Position numbers and translations under genes: made by a program. DNA of 64,000 bases from Lentibacter algarum (GTDB taxonomy: Bacteria > Pseudomonadota > Alphaproteobacteria > Rhodobacterales > Rhodobacteraceae): NCBI RefSeq assembly GCF_040580765.1, contig NZ_CP158687.1:620001-684000 (forward strand), given 5' to 3'. The notes under the pieces were generated by a model. It was not told where the DNA came from. It ran no database searches and saw only the letters and a program-made list of their open reading frames with translations. Of the stretch, positions 8,619-16,783 are shown piece after piece. The stretch's first letter is position 1, and every line of letters begins with the position of its first letter.

Positions 8619-9905
8619 ATGGCCTTGGACACCGAAACAGGCGTAACGCCTTACGAAGCGCCCGAAAAAGACCTTTATGAAGTTGGCGAAATGCCGCCTC
8701 TCGGCTACGTGCCAAAGCAGATGTATGCTTGGGCCATCCGCCGCGAGCGTCACGGCGAGCCTGACAAGAGCTTTCAGGTCGAGGTGGTCGATACACCCAT
8801 TCTGGACAGCCATGAAGTTTTGGTTTTGGTCATGGCCGCTGGCGTCAACTACAATGGCGTCTGGGCAGGCCTCGGTGTTCCGATCAGCCCGTTTGACAGC
8901 CATGGACAAGATTATCACATCGCAGGCTCTGACGCTTCAGGGATCGTTTGGGCTGTAGGCTCGGCCGTGAAAAACTGGAAAGTCGGCGACGAAGTTGTCA
9001 TCCACTGCAACCAAGATGATGGCGACGACGAAGAGTGCAACGGCGGCGATCCGATGTATTCCCCAAGCCAGCGCATCTGGGGCTATGAAACACCTGACGG
9101 CTCTTTTGCCCAGTTCACCAATGTGCAAGCACAGCAGCTTCTGCCGCGCCCCAAGCACCTCACATGGGAAGAGAGCGCCTGCTATACGCTTACGCTTGCC
9201 ACAGCATACCGCATGCTCTTTGGCCATCACCCCCACGAGCTTAAGCCTGGTCAGAATGTTCTGGTCTGGGGTGCGTCGGGCGGCCTTGGCTCCTATGCAA
9301 TCCAGCTGATCAATGCTGCAGGCGGCAACGCTATCGGTGTGATCTCGGACGAAGACAAACGCGAGTTTGTCATGGGTCTTGGCGCCAAAGGCGTGATCAA
9401 CCGCAAAGATTTCAACTGCTGGGGTCAGCTACCCACAGTGAACACGCCAGAATACGCCGAATGGTTCAAAGAGACCCGCAAGTTCGGCAAGGCGATCTGG
9501 GACATCACGGGCAAGGGCAACAACGTCGACATCGTTTTTGAACATCCTGGTGAGGCGACATTCCCAGTCTCCACATTCGTTTGCAAAAAGGGCGGCATGA
9601 TCGTGATTTGCGCAGGCACATCTGGCTTCAACTGTACGTTCGATGTCCGCTACCTCTGGATGCACCAGAAGCGCATCCAAGGCAGCCACTTTGCCCACCT
9701 CAAGCAAGCCGCTTCGGCCAACCGCTTGATGATTGAGCGCCGTCTTGATCCTTGCATGTCCGAAGTGTTCTCTTGGGCCGATATTCCTGCGGCTCACATC
9801 AAGATGATGCGCAACGAACACAAGCCCGGCAACATGTCTGTATTGGTGCAATCACCGAAGACAGGCCTGCGCACATTGGATGATGTGGTCGCGGCTGGAA
9901 AGTAA
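8619..9905 (+). CDS. ccrA: Crotonyl-CoA carboxylase/reductase
   Basis: 428 residues from the ATG at 8619 (GGAG seven bases upstream); an in-frame ATG at 8568 has no such site and would add 17 residues absent from the family. NADPH-dependent reductive carboxylation of crotonyl-CoA to ethylmalonyl-CoA, the defining enzyme of the ethylmalonyl-CoA pathway used for acetate assimilation without isocitrate lyase. It closely resembles the Rhodobacter enzyme throughout: EMPPLGYVPKQMYAWAIRRE, VVIHCNQDDGDDEECNGGDP, the nucleotide-binding VWGASGGLGSYAIQ and FEHPGEATFPVS. The 147-bp leader should hold its promoter. A strong terminator follows. Its partner mutase gene lies 1.7 kb upstream on the other strand. 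Confidence 0.98.
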   Translation: MALDTETGVTPYEAPEKDLYEVGEMPPLGYVPKQMYAWAIRRERHGEPDKSFQVEVVDTPILDSHEVLVLVMAAGVNYNGVWAGLGVPISPFDSHGQDYHIAGSDASGIVWAVGSAVKNWKVGDEVVIHCNQDDGDDEECNGGDPMYSPSQRIWGYETPDGSFAQFTNVQAQQLLPRPKHLTWEESACYTLTLATAYRMLFGHHPHELKPGQNVLVWGASGGLGSYAIQLINAAGGNAIGVISDEDKREFVMGLGAKGVINRKDFNCWGQLPTVNTPEYAEWFKETRKFGKAIWDITGKGNNVDIVFEHPGEATFPVSTFVCKKGGMIVICAGTSGFNCTFDVRYLWMHQKRIQGSHFAHLKQAASANRLMIERRLDPCMSEVFSWADIPAAHIKMMRNEHKPGNMSVLVQSPKTGLRTLDDVVAAGK

Positions 9906-9940
9906 CGTCTTAGCAAGTAAGCTGTTAACGATTGAAATTG

Positions 9941-9980
9941 GCCCTGCGCTTGGAAGCTCCAAGCGCGGGGCTTTTCTTTT
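9941..9980 (+). terminator. Rho-independent terminator of ccrA
   Basis: Stem GCGCTTGGA (9946-9954) with TCCAAGCGC (9958-9966), extended by CCC/GGG, triloop AGC, followed by CTTTTCTTTT, 35 bp after the ccrA stop. Confidence 0.9.
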
Positions 9981-10113
9981 CAAGCGCTTAGAAAAGTGAA
10001 CCCCGCCATTTATGGGGAAGGAATACTCGCGAATAGGTTGAATTATTTTCCCGTGATACTCTTTTTAGAATGCCAATTAATCCTTCGTTAACCCTTCAAA
10101 GGCGAATATCAGA

Positions 10114-10326
10114 ATGAAGAATAACTGGATATTAGACGTTCTGACGGATCTGCGGGGCTTTGCGACGGCCAATGGCCTTCCAAGGCTCGCCGAGCAGTTG
10201 GATGACACGGTGCTGTTGGCGGCGTGCGAGCTGGTGTCCTCGCCTGAGGGGGGAGACGCGCGTGGCGCGAACGCAGGACGAGTTGAGTTTTGTTGCGATG
10301 TTGGAGGCGCTGGAACAGGCTTCTGA
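10114..10326 (+). CDS. Small protein encoded just upstream of and overlapping luxR
   Basis: 70 residues. The first 45 residues (starting MKNNWILDVLTDLRGFATA and continuing with LAEQLDDTVLLAA) look like a compact amphipathic helical protein; the last 25 are read from DNA that also encodes the start of luxR in another frame (65 bp overlap, 10262-10326) and look unconserved (Gly/Cys rich). I recall similar short proteins ahead of luxR genes in Roseobacters, but have no search result. Translational coupling to luxR is likely because the luxR ribosome binding site lies inside this frame. Function unknown; it might modulate the regulator. Confidence 0.55.
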   Translation: MKNNWILDVLTDLRGFATANGLPRLAEQLDDTVLLAACELVSSPEGGDARGANAGRVEFCCDVGGAGTGF

Positions 10327-10990
10327 ACTCTGTGAGTTGCAGGCGATTTCAGAACGTTTGCGTGATTATTTCCAAGTCGATCATCTTGTTTATCACTGGG
10401 TCAGCGGCGCAGGCACACAATATGGTTGCGGAACTTATAGTCCAGAATGGGTCGCGCTCTATATCGAACGTGATTATATCAGAACAGACCCTGTGGTCTT
10501 GGGCTGCTATCAGCGCTTTCATCCCGTGGATTGGAAGATGCTCGATTGGTCGAGCAAAGCGGCACAAGCGTTTCAGGCCGAAGCCCTTGCGCATGGTGTG
10601 GGCAATCAAGGCTTTTCTGTTCCGATCCGTGGACCAAGCGGGCAGTTTGCGCTCTTTACTGTCAGCCATCATTGCGATGATGCAACATGGGCGTGCCGTA
10701 TTGAGGCCGCGCGGCGCGAGCTGATCCTTGTGGGCCATTATTTCAATGAAAAGGCATTGGAGTTTGAGCCTGACCGCGCCCCAGAGGCTGCCCGCGCGCT
10801 CTCGCCCCGTGAGGTCGATGCCATGACTTTTCTCGCCATGGGCTATTCGCGCGCGCAAGTTGCCAATACGCTCTCGATTTCCGAACATACCCTGCGGGTA
10901 TATATCGAGTCTGCACGCTTCAAGCTTGGCGCCGCCAACACCACCCATGCGGTTGCCCGCGCGCTTCAGCACGGTCTGATCATCGTCTAA
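10262..10990 (+). CDS. LuxR-type autoinducer-binding transcription regulator
   Basis: 242 residues from a GTG at 10262, preceded by GAGGGGGGAG; the frame is open further upstream (ATG at 10160) but without a comparable site and overlapping the small upstream gene. N-terminal acyl-homoserine-lactone-binding domain (about 15-165) with the conserved Trp63, Tyr67, Asp76 (in YIRTDPV) and Trp91; C-terminal LuxR helix-turn-helix (180-240: LSPREVDAMTFLAMGYSRAQ, then SISEHTLRVYIESARFKLG). With acyl-HSL bound it should control transcription, including probably the luxI gene 75 bp downstream. Confidence 0.95.
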   Translation: MARTQDELSFVAMLEALEQASELCELQAISERLRDYFQVDHLVYHWVSGAGTQYGCGTYSPEWVALYIERDYIRTDPVVLGCYQRFHPVDWKMLDWSSKAAQAFQAEALAHGVGNQGFSVPIRGPSGQFALFTVSHHCDDATWACRIEAARRELILVGHYFNEKALEFEPDRAPEAARALSPREVDAMTFLAMGYSRAQVANTLSISEHTLRVYIESARFKLGAANTTHAVARALQHGLIIV

Positions 10991-10991
10991 A

Positions 10992-11003
10992 CAGCGTACG
11001 CTG
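10992..11003. promoter_or_regulatory. Perfect 12-bp palindrome between luxR and luxI (candidate operator)
   Basis: CAGCGTACGCTG, two bases after the luxR stop and 62 bp before luxI. LuxR-family operators are dyads of about 18-20 bp with outer CTG/CAG-like contacts; this one is shorter. It could instead be a small hairpin in the luxR transcript. GTTAAC follows at 11016-11021. Confidence 0.35.
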
Positions 11004-11033
11004 CCCTCGGTTTCTGTTAACTCATCCGTCCTA

Positions 11034-11060
11034 AACCCTCCGATATATTTACGGAGGGTT
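11034..11060 (+). promoter_or_regulatory. Leader hairpin burying the luxI ribosome binding site
   Basis: Perfect 9-bp stem AACCCTCCG (11034-11042) with CGGAGGGTT (11052-11060), 9-nt A/T loop ATATATTTA. The Shine-Dalgarno GGAGGG (11053-11058) is wholly inside the 3' arm, six bases from the luxI ATG at 11065. The arrangement resembles an RNA thermometer or a site for translational control of autoinducer synthesis. Confidence 0.65.
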
Positions 11061-11064
11061 AACC

Positions 11065-11700
11065 ATGATCAGATTTCTCTACGGCGACAGCTTGGCAGAC
11101 CACAGCCGCTTGGCGCAGAGCATGTTTCGTGACCGCGCCAAACAGTTTTCCGAGCGGCTTGGCTGGGAGGTTTCGGTCGATGACGCAGGCGAGGAGCGCG
11201 ATCAATATGACGCGCTCAACCCCCTCTATGTGATCTGGCAGCGCCCCGACGGGCTTCATGGCGGATCGATGCGCTTCCTGCCCACCACTGGCCGTTGCAT
11301 GACCCACGAACATTTCCTGCATCTCTCCAGCGGTACTCCCGTTCAAAGCCCGTTTATCTGGGAGTGCACCCGTTTTTGCCTGAGCGAGAGTGCGAGTCCA
11401 ACCACAGCGGCACGGCTCATGCTCGCAGGTGTTGCGCTGATGGAAGGTCAGAGGCTTGAGCATTTCCTCGGCGTGTTTGATGCTCCGATGGAACGGATCT
11501 ACCGCCAGATTGGCGCCAGCCCTGAGATTCTGGGCAGCGTGGGGCAGGGGCGTACCAAAACCAGCCTTGGCCTCTGGGCCTATACGCCCGCCGCCAAGGC
11601 GCGGCTGGTAAAAAAGGCCAAGCTCAGCGAAGCGGTGATGCTGCATTGGTATCTGCGTGCCTTCGGCCCGAAGCCATCCAAAAAATCAGACGCCGCCTAG
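11065..11700 (+). CDS. Acyl-homoserine-lactone synthase (LuxI family)
   Basis: 211 residues, typical length. Makes the acyl-HSL signal from S-adenosylmethionine and acyl-ACP in the cytoplasm. The invariant LuxI residues are all present: Arg24, Phe28, Trp34, Asp46, Asp49, Arg70, Glu100 and Arg103 (in FIWECTRFCLS). The pattern RFLPTTG after Arg70 is also typical. It follows luxR by 75 bp in the same direction, and its ribosome binding site is in a hairpin. The length and saturation of the acyl chain cannot be told from sequence. Confidence 0.96.
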   Translation: MIRFLYGDSLADHSRLAQSMFRDRAKQFSERLGWEVSVDDAGEERDQYDALNPLYVIWQRPDGLHGGSMRFLPTTGRCMTHEHFLHLSSGTPVQSPFIWECTRFCLSESASPTTAARLMLAGVALMEGQRLEHFLGVFDAPMERIYRQIGASPEILGSVGQGRTKTSLGLWAYTPAAKARLVKKAKLSEAVMLHWYLRAFGPKPSKKSDAA

Positions 11701-11748
11701 GCCTTTTGCCCATTCAAAGCGCGCACGAAAGGCTCTAGGGTCGCGCGC

Positions 11749-13278
11749 ATGAACACAAAGATCACACAGCTGTCCGAAGATCAGGCCGAAGCCTTTGATC
11801 GCGTTGCCGAAGTGCTGCGCCCCGCAGGGATCGATATCGAAAACGGCCTGCTTCAGCCGCCCCAAGGCGGGGCCAACAAAACGCTGGCGATCACAGGCAA
11901 GGCAGGATCGGGTAAAACCCTGCTTCTCGCTGCGCTCTATCGGGCGATGGAGGAGGCGGGGCTGGATGTGGTTTCCGCCGATTATGAAGGCAAAAAGCGC
12001 AAAGACCGCCGCACTTTGGCAATCCTTGCGCCAACCAACAAGGCGGCAAGCGTTCTGCGCATGCGCGGCGTCCCCGCCACGACCATTCACCGCATTCTCT
12101 ACTCCCCCGTCTATGATCCCGACTATGAGCGCATCGCAGAGTGGCTCACGGGCAATGGCGAAAAGCCCGAGATCGAAGGTCTGACAGAGGTTGCGCTTGA
12201 GCGTGCCTATGCGTTCTATCAAGCCAATAAGTCGATCCCTGCGGCCCTCGCAGCTGCGGGTCTGCGCGGCTCTGATTTCATCACAGGCTGGAAGCGGCGC
12301 GACGAGCCGCTAGATGTCGGGATGATCGACGAAGCTTCAATGCTCGATGACAAACAATTTGAAGACCTCAAAGAGATTTTCCCAAGCCTCATTCTCTTTG
12401 GTGATCCGGCCCAGCTCGCCCCTGTAAACCAGTCAGGTACGATGGTGTTTGAAAAGCTGCCGGCCCCCGCTGTGCTCAATCTGAGCCGCATTCACAGGCA
12501 GGACGCCAATAACCCGATCCTTGATTTGGCCCATGCGCTGGCCGACCCCGAGCTTGGCTTTGAAGCGTTTGAGCGGATGATCGAAGAGGCCGCCGCGCGC
12601 GATGAAAGGGTGGTCTGGAGTCAGCGGGTCGAAGTTGATTTGATGGCGCGCAGCCCCGTGCTGGTCTGGCGCAATGCCACGCGCATTCGCCTGATCAACG
12701 CCTTCCGCCGCGTGTATGACGCTCCCGAAGATGCACTGCTTGAGGGTGAACCTCTCATTTGTGACGGATTGGAGCTGCCTCTCAAACACCGCAAAAAGCG
12801 GCTTGATCTGGAGGCGCGGGGCCTCATCAAAGGCGCGCAAGTCATCTACCTTGGGCCAGGTCGCAAGCCCGGCTTCTCGCGCCTGCATGTGGTCGGCGCC
12901 GAAGATCCACAAGTCTCGGCTGCCTCGATCGTCAAAATCGAGATGCCCGATGAGGAAGAGCCGTTTATTCCCTTTGCCGCCCGCATGGGCGCGGCCTTTT
13001 TGCATGGCGCGGCTGTGACGATCCATAAGGCGCAAGGCTCCCAATGGCGTGATGTGCAAGTCTTTGCGCCCGATCTCTACGCCGCCGCGAGGATGGGGCG
13101 CTCTGAGGCGGGCCAACCCCTCTGGAAGCGGCTCGCCTATGTGGCGATCACCCGCGCGGAAGAGCGGCTCCTCTGGGTCGTGCGCAACCGTCTCTCAAAG
13201 CCGACAGCGCCGCTGACCACGGCTGATCTGGTCGTGCCTGCGCCAAAGTTGGAACTAGAAGCCGAGGAAGAGCTATGA
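11749..13278 (+). CDS. RecD-like superfamily 1 DNA helicase / ATP-dependent exonuclease-type ATPase
   Basis: 509 residues. Motif I GKAGSGKT (residues 50-57), motif Ia LAPTNKAASVL, a threonine/histidine motif TTIHRILYSP, motif II IDEAS (193-197), motif III LILFGDPAQLAPV, and C-terminal motifs TIHKAQGSQW and YVAITRAEERL define a RecD/TraA-type helicase with AAA_30 and UvrD_C_2 modules. It should unwind DNA 5' to 3'; no recB or recC is nearby and it lacks the RecD N-terminal domain, so it is a stand-alone RecD-like helicase rather than a RecBCD subunit. The following SDR gene overlaps its stop by four bases. Confidence 0.88.
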   Translation: MNTKITQLSEDQAEAFDRVAEVLRPAGIDIENGLLQPPQGGANKTLAITGKAGSGKTLLLAALYRAMEEAGLDVVSADYEGKKRKDRRTLAILAPTNKAASVLRMRGVPATTIHRILYSPVYDPDYERIAEWLTGNGEKPEIEGLTEVALERAYAFYQANKSIPAALAAAGLRGSDFITGWKRRDEPLDVGMIDEASMLDDKQFEDLKEIFPSLILFGDPAQLAPVNQSGTMVFEKLPAPAVLNLSRIHRQDANNPILDLAHALADPELGFEAFERMIEEAAARDERVVWSQRVEVDLMARSPVLVWRNATRIRLINAFRRVYDAPEDALLEGEPLICDGLELPLKHRKKRLDLEARGLIKGAQVIYLGPGRKPGFSRLHVVGAEDPQVSAASIVKIEMPDEEEPFIPFAARMGAAFLHGAAVTIHKAQGSQWRDVQVFAPDLYAAARMGRSEAGQPLWKRLAYVAITRAEERLLWVVRNRLSKPTAPLTTADLVVPAPKLELEAEEEL

Positions 13279-13994
13279 AATCAATCCTGATCACAGGCGC
13301 AAGCGCGGGCATCGGGCGCGCCACAGCTGAGCACTTTCTGGCCAAGGGCTGGTGTGTTGGCCTTCTCGCGCGCAGCATTGCCCCGCTTGAAGAGATCGCG
13401 GCGGGGCAGGTAGGCGCTGTTGTGCTTCCCTGTGATGTGACAGACGCCAGCGCTGTTGAGGCTGCTTTCAAACAGTTCATGGGCAAGGCTGGGCGGCTGG
13501 ATGTGCTCTTTAACAATGCTGGCAGCTTTGGCACTGCTGCGCCGATTGACGAGCTGCCGCTTGAGGCTTGGCGTGCGGCGGTTGATGTGAACCTCAACGG
13601 CATGTTTTATGCGGCCCGTGCGGCCTTTGCCGAGATGCGTGCCCAAAGCCCGCAAGGTGGACGGATCATCAACAATGGCTCCGTTTCGGCCCATGCGCCG
13701 CGCGAAAACGCGGTCAGCTATACAGTGACCAAGCACGCGATCACCGGCTTGACAAAAGCGCTCTCGCTTGACGGGCGCAGCCTTGATATCGCCTGCGGGC
13801 AAATTGATATTGGCAATGCGCGCACCGCGCTGTTGGAAGAGCTTGCTGCCAAGACGCCAGACAACCCGCCGCCCATGATGGACGTGCGACATGTGGCTGA
13901 GGCGGTCTATAGCATGGCCACATTGCCGCTTGAGGCGAATGTGCAGTTCATGACGCTGATGGCAACGAAAATGCCCTATATCGGGCGGGGCTAG
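13275..13994 (+). CDS. Short-chain dehydrogenase/reductase
   Basis: 239 residues, classical SDR. Nucleotide-binding TGASAGIG (residues 7-14), NNAG (80-83), catalytic Ser near 136-138, Tyr149 and Lys153 (YTVTK). The acidic/basic residues after strand 2 (LLARS, Arg33) suggest NADP(H). The substrate is unknown. The ATG overlaps the helicase TGA (ATGA), indicating translational coupling. It converges on the TIGR02186 gene: both end on the same CTAG tetranucleotide at 13991-13994. Confidence 0.92.
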   Translation: MKSILITGASAGIGRATAEHFLAKGWCVGLLARSIAPLEEIAAGQVGAVVLPCDVTDASAVEAAFKQFMGKAGRLDVLFNNAGSFGTAAPIDELPLEAWRAAVDVNLNGMFYAARAAFAEMRAQSPQGGRIINNGSVSAHAPRENAVSYTVTKHAITGLTKALSLDGRSLDIACGQIDIGNARTALLEELAAKTPDNPPPMMDVRHVAEAVYSMATLPLEANVQFMTLMATKMPYIGRG

Positions 13995-14752
13995 TTCCGC
14001 TGAAACACGCGGAAGATAGCCGAAGCGCCCCAGCCAGCAAAGATCGCGATGGCGAGTGAAAGCAGGCCATAGATCAGCGGTTGTTGGCGCGAAAGATTGA
14101 ACAAAAAGCGTTCAAGTCCGACCTTTTTCACTTCGATCACCGTGTTGTATTCTGAGACAACTTCGCCGCTGCGCGTGAGGAAAATACGCGTCTGATAGTC
14201 GCCTTCCGTCAGATTGGCAGGCATTGAAATAGAAGTCTTGAAGAGTGTCTGCTCGGTGACCTCGATGCTGTTTTCACGCAGCTGGTAAAGGCCGTTTTCC
14301 TTGCGAATGCGGATCACTGCTTTGGTAAAGTCGACGGCGTTTTCAACATCCTTTGGCGCGCCGACTGAGCGGATCGCACGTGGAATAGAGACACGGTGGC
14401 GTAGGTCTTGGGTATTGGTCAGTGCCTCGGCAAAGGGCGCAGATGTGGCGATGGCGTAAAACGCAGGTGCGCTGTCCACTTCGACTTCGGCCGTATTGAT
14501 CCAGATCCCGAAGCGTTTATCTTTGCGGCGCACGGTCAGCGGCTGGCTTGGCCCTGAAACCGCAATAACCACTTGTAGGGGGTCGCCTTCTGGCAAGGCT
14601 GTCTCGCGTTTGATCGCACCAAATATCAGAATTTCTGAGCCGTCAAAATTCGTGGTGATGGAGACAGATCTCTGGCTCAGGCCGAGCACGACGTTCTCAG
14701 CAGACGCCACGGTTGCCATGACCAGACAGACAAGAGCCAAAGCCAAACGCAT
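13991..14752 (-). CDS. TIGR02186 family membrane-anchored periplasmic protein
   Basis: 253 residues with an N-terminal signal peptide (cleavage after about Ala18, ASA-EN), a long predicted beta-rich periplasmic domain and one C-terminal membrane helix (about 222-247) ending in a short basic tail. This matches the alphaproteobacterial TIGR02186 family, usually found beside a TauE/SafE transporter, as here: its ATG abuts the end of the TauE gene (shared base 14752). The pair is probably one operon and one functional unit. Family members have no defined biochemical role; participation in sulfite/sulfonate export or sensing is inferred from the neighbour. Confidence 0.8.
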   Translation of the reverse strand: MRLALALVCLVMATVASAENVVLGLSQRSVSITTNFDGSEILIFGAIKRETALPEGDPLQVVIAVSGPSQPLTVRRKDKRFGIWINTAEVEVDSAPAFYAIATSAPFAEALTNTQDLRHRVSIPRAIRSVGAPKDVENAVDFTKAVIRIRKENGLYQLRENSIEVTEQTLFKTSISMPANLTEGDYQTRIFLTRSGEVVSEYNTVIEVKKVGLERFLFNLSRQQPLIYGLLSLAIAIFAGWGASAIFRVFQRN

Positions 14753-15672
14753 CAGTGGCCCCCCGCCGCGCCGATAGAGTAGAGCTCGGCTGGCTGAAAC
14801 AGAAGGTCCGTTGCGAGCTTGCCGCAGACGACGAGCACCATAATTGCGAGCAAGATGCGCAGTTGTTCGGCCTTCATCTTGACGCCAATACGCGCCCCGA
14901 TTTGTGCGCCGATGACGCCCCCGACGAGCAGCAGAACCGCAAGCACCATATCCACCGTGAAGTTGGTCGTGGCGTGCAAAAGTGTGGTGAAGGCGGTCAC
15001 AAAAATGATCTGGAAGAGCGAAGTTCCGACGACAACTTTGGTCGGCATGCCCAGAATATAGATCATGGCGGGGACCATAATGAAGCCGCCACCAACGCCC
15101 ATAATGGCGGCGAGGATACCGACGAGAATACCAACAATGATCGGCGGAATGACCGAAATATAAAGCCCTGAGGTGTGAAACCGCATCTTCATGGGCATCT
15201 TGGAAATCCAGCCGCGCTGGCGACGGCGCTTTGGCGCGCCAGTTGCGCCCTTGGCGCGGCGTATGGCGTTGAGGCTTTCGACAAACATCAACGCACCAAC
15301 AACGCCTAGAAAGACGACATAACAGAGCCGCACGAGCAGATCGACTTGCCCCAAGGCCTTGAGATAATTGAATATCACAACCCCGACAGCCGCGCCCATA
15401 AGTCCGCCGACAAGCAGCACTGTGCCCATCTTCAGATCAACGGTTTTGCGCTTGAGGTGCGCGAGCACACCCGAGAAGGACGAGGCGACGATTTGGTTGG
15501 CTTCTGTCGCCACAGCAACAGCAGGGGGAATTCCGATAAAGAACAGAAGTGGCGTCATCAGAAAGCCGCCACCGACCCCGAACATACCCGAAAGAACGCC
15601 CACAATCCCGCCCAGCCCCAGAAGGACAAACGCATTGACCGAAACCTCGGCGATGGGCAGGTATATCATCAT
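14752..15672 (-). CDS. TauE/SafE family sulfite/organosulfur exporter
   Basis: 306 residues from the ATG at 15672 (AGGA seven bases upstream; an ATG follows directly at 15669). The frame is open to 15723 but family members start at about this point. Two homologous halves of membrane helices each carry the family signature: GLGGIVGVLSGMFGVGGGF and GILAAIMGVGGGFIMVPAM, typical of the DUF81/TauE group that exports sulfite, sulfoacetate or related anions. A basic cytoplasmic loop (RRAKGATGAPKRRRQR) separates the halves. Its downstream neighbour is TIGR02186. The transported anion cannot be read from sequence. Confidence 0.9.
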   Translation of the reverse strand: MMIYLPIAEVSVNAFVLLGLGGIVGVLSGMFGVGGGFLMTPLLFFIGIPPAVAVATEANQIVASSFSGVLAHLKRKTVDLKMGTVLLVGGLMGAAVGVVIFNYLKALGQVDLLVRLCYVVFLGVVGALMFVESLNAIRRAKGATGAPKRRRQRGWISKMPMKMRFHTSGLYISVIPPIIVGILVGILAAIMGVGGGFIMVPAMIYILGMPTKVVVGTSLFQIIFVTAFTTLLHATTNFTVDMVLAVLLLVGGVIGAQIGARIGVKMKAEQLRILLAIMVLVVCGKLATDLLFQPAELYSIGAAGGH

Positions 15673-15805
15673 TGCTTTTCCTAGCGCCACAGTTGCCAGC
15701 TTTGCAAGTGTAAGAACCAGCATATTGCAGCTGGAAACATCTATTTACCCAAGCTGGCGCTATTGGGGCAGAGGATGGGGCTATTTAGGCAGCGTTTTCT
15801 CTGGC

Positions 15806-16783
15806 TTAGCGCTCTTTGACGTAAGGCTCCCCGCCCGCGCGCGGCGGAATGGCTTTGCCAACAAACCCCGCCAGAATAACCACCGTGAGAATATAGGGCA
15901 GCGCCTCCATAAACTGCACAGGGATGGTCACACCTGCCACATCAAAGCTCTGGAAGCGCACAGCAACAGCCTGCAAAAGCCCAAACAGCAGACAGGCCCA
16001 AAGTGCATGCCATGGCCGCCACTTGGCAAAAATAAGCGCCGCCAGCGCGATAAATCCGCGCCCCGCCGTCATCTCTTTGACAAACTGTGCCTGCAAAGCT
16101 GTGGCCAGATAAGCCCCCGCAATTCCGCAGAGAATTCCGCAGATAATTACAGCTGCAAAGCGCAGTTTCACAACAGAAATACCCGCCGTATCTACAGCGG
16201 CAGGGTTCTCGCCCACAGCGCGCAGGCGAAGTCCAAAGCGCGTGCGAAACAGCACCCACCATGTGAGAGGGACAAGCAGAAGCGACAGATAGACAATGAT
16301 TGTATGGCCCGAAATCAGCTCGGAATAGATCTGCATCACTGGCCCCGCCTCGGCAATATCACGCACGCGCGTCAATGCGCCAGGAAGGGTGATCGGCTCA
16401 AACCGCGCCGCTCCGACAAGCGACGGCGTGCGCCCGCCTTGGGCAAACCAGTCCTGCGCAATCAGAACAGTAAGACCCGAGGCCAGAAAGTTTATCGCGA
16501 CGCCAGAGATCAGTTGGTTGCCCCGAAAGGTGATCGAGGCGACGCCATGAATAAGCGAAAGCACCATCGATGCGCCGATCCCTGCCAGCATCCCGAGCCA
16601 AACATTGCCCGAAGCAAAAGCCACAGCAGCCGAAAACAGCGCCGCGGCGAGCATCTTGCCTTCAAGGCCAATGTCAAAAATCCCTGCGCGCTCCGAGTAA
16701 AGCCCCGCAAGACAGGCCAGCAAAAGCGGCGTGGCAAGGCGCATAGTGCTATCGAGCACTTGAATGATCGTGAGAAGCTCCAT
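15806..16783 (-). CDS. ABC transporter permease of a BMP-type (nucleoside-like) importer
   Basis: 325 residues, about nine membrane helices, with the BPD_transp_2 pattern ERAGIFDIGLEGKMLAAA and FIALAALIFAKWRP typical of permeases that work with BmpA/PnrA-type binding proteins. It starts on base 16783, the last base of the preceding permease gene, so the two are translationally coupled and should form a heterodimeric channel in the inner membrane. A 493-residue frame on the other strand over this region is a shadow. Confidence 0.93.
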   Translation of the reverse strand: MELLTIIQVLDSTMRLATPLLLACLAGLYSERAGIFDIGLEGKMLAAALFSAAVAFASGNVWLGMLAGIGASMVLSLIHGVASITFRGNQLISGVAINFLASGLTVLIAQDWFAQGGRTPSLVGAARFEPITLPGALTRVRDIAEAGPVMQIYSELISGHTIIVYLSLLLVPLTWWVLFRTRFGLRLRAVGENPAAVDTAGISVVKLRFAAVIICGILCGIAGAYLATALQAQFVKEMTAGRGFIALAALIFAKWRPWHALWACLLFGLLQAVAVRFQSFDVAGVTIPVQFMEALPYILTVVILAGFVGKAIPPRAGGEPYVKER

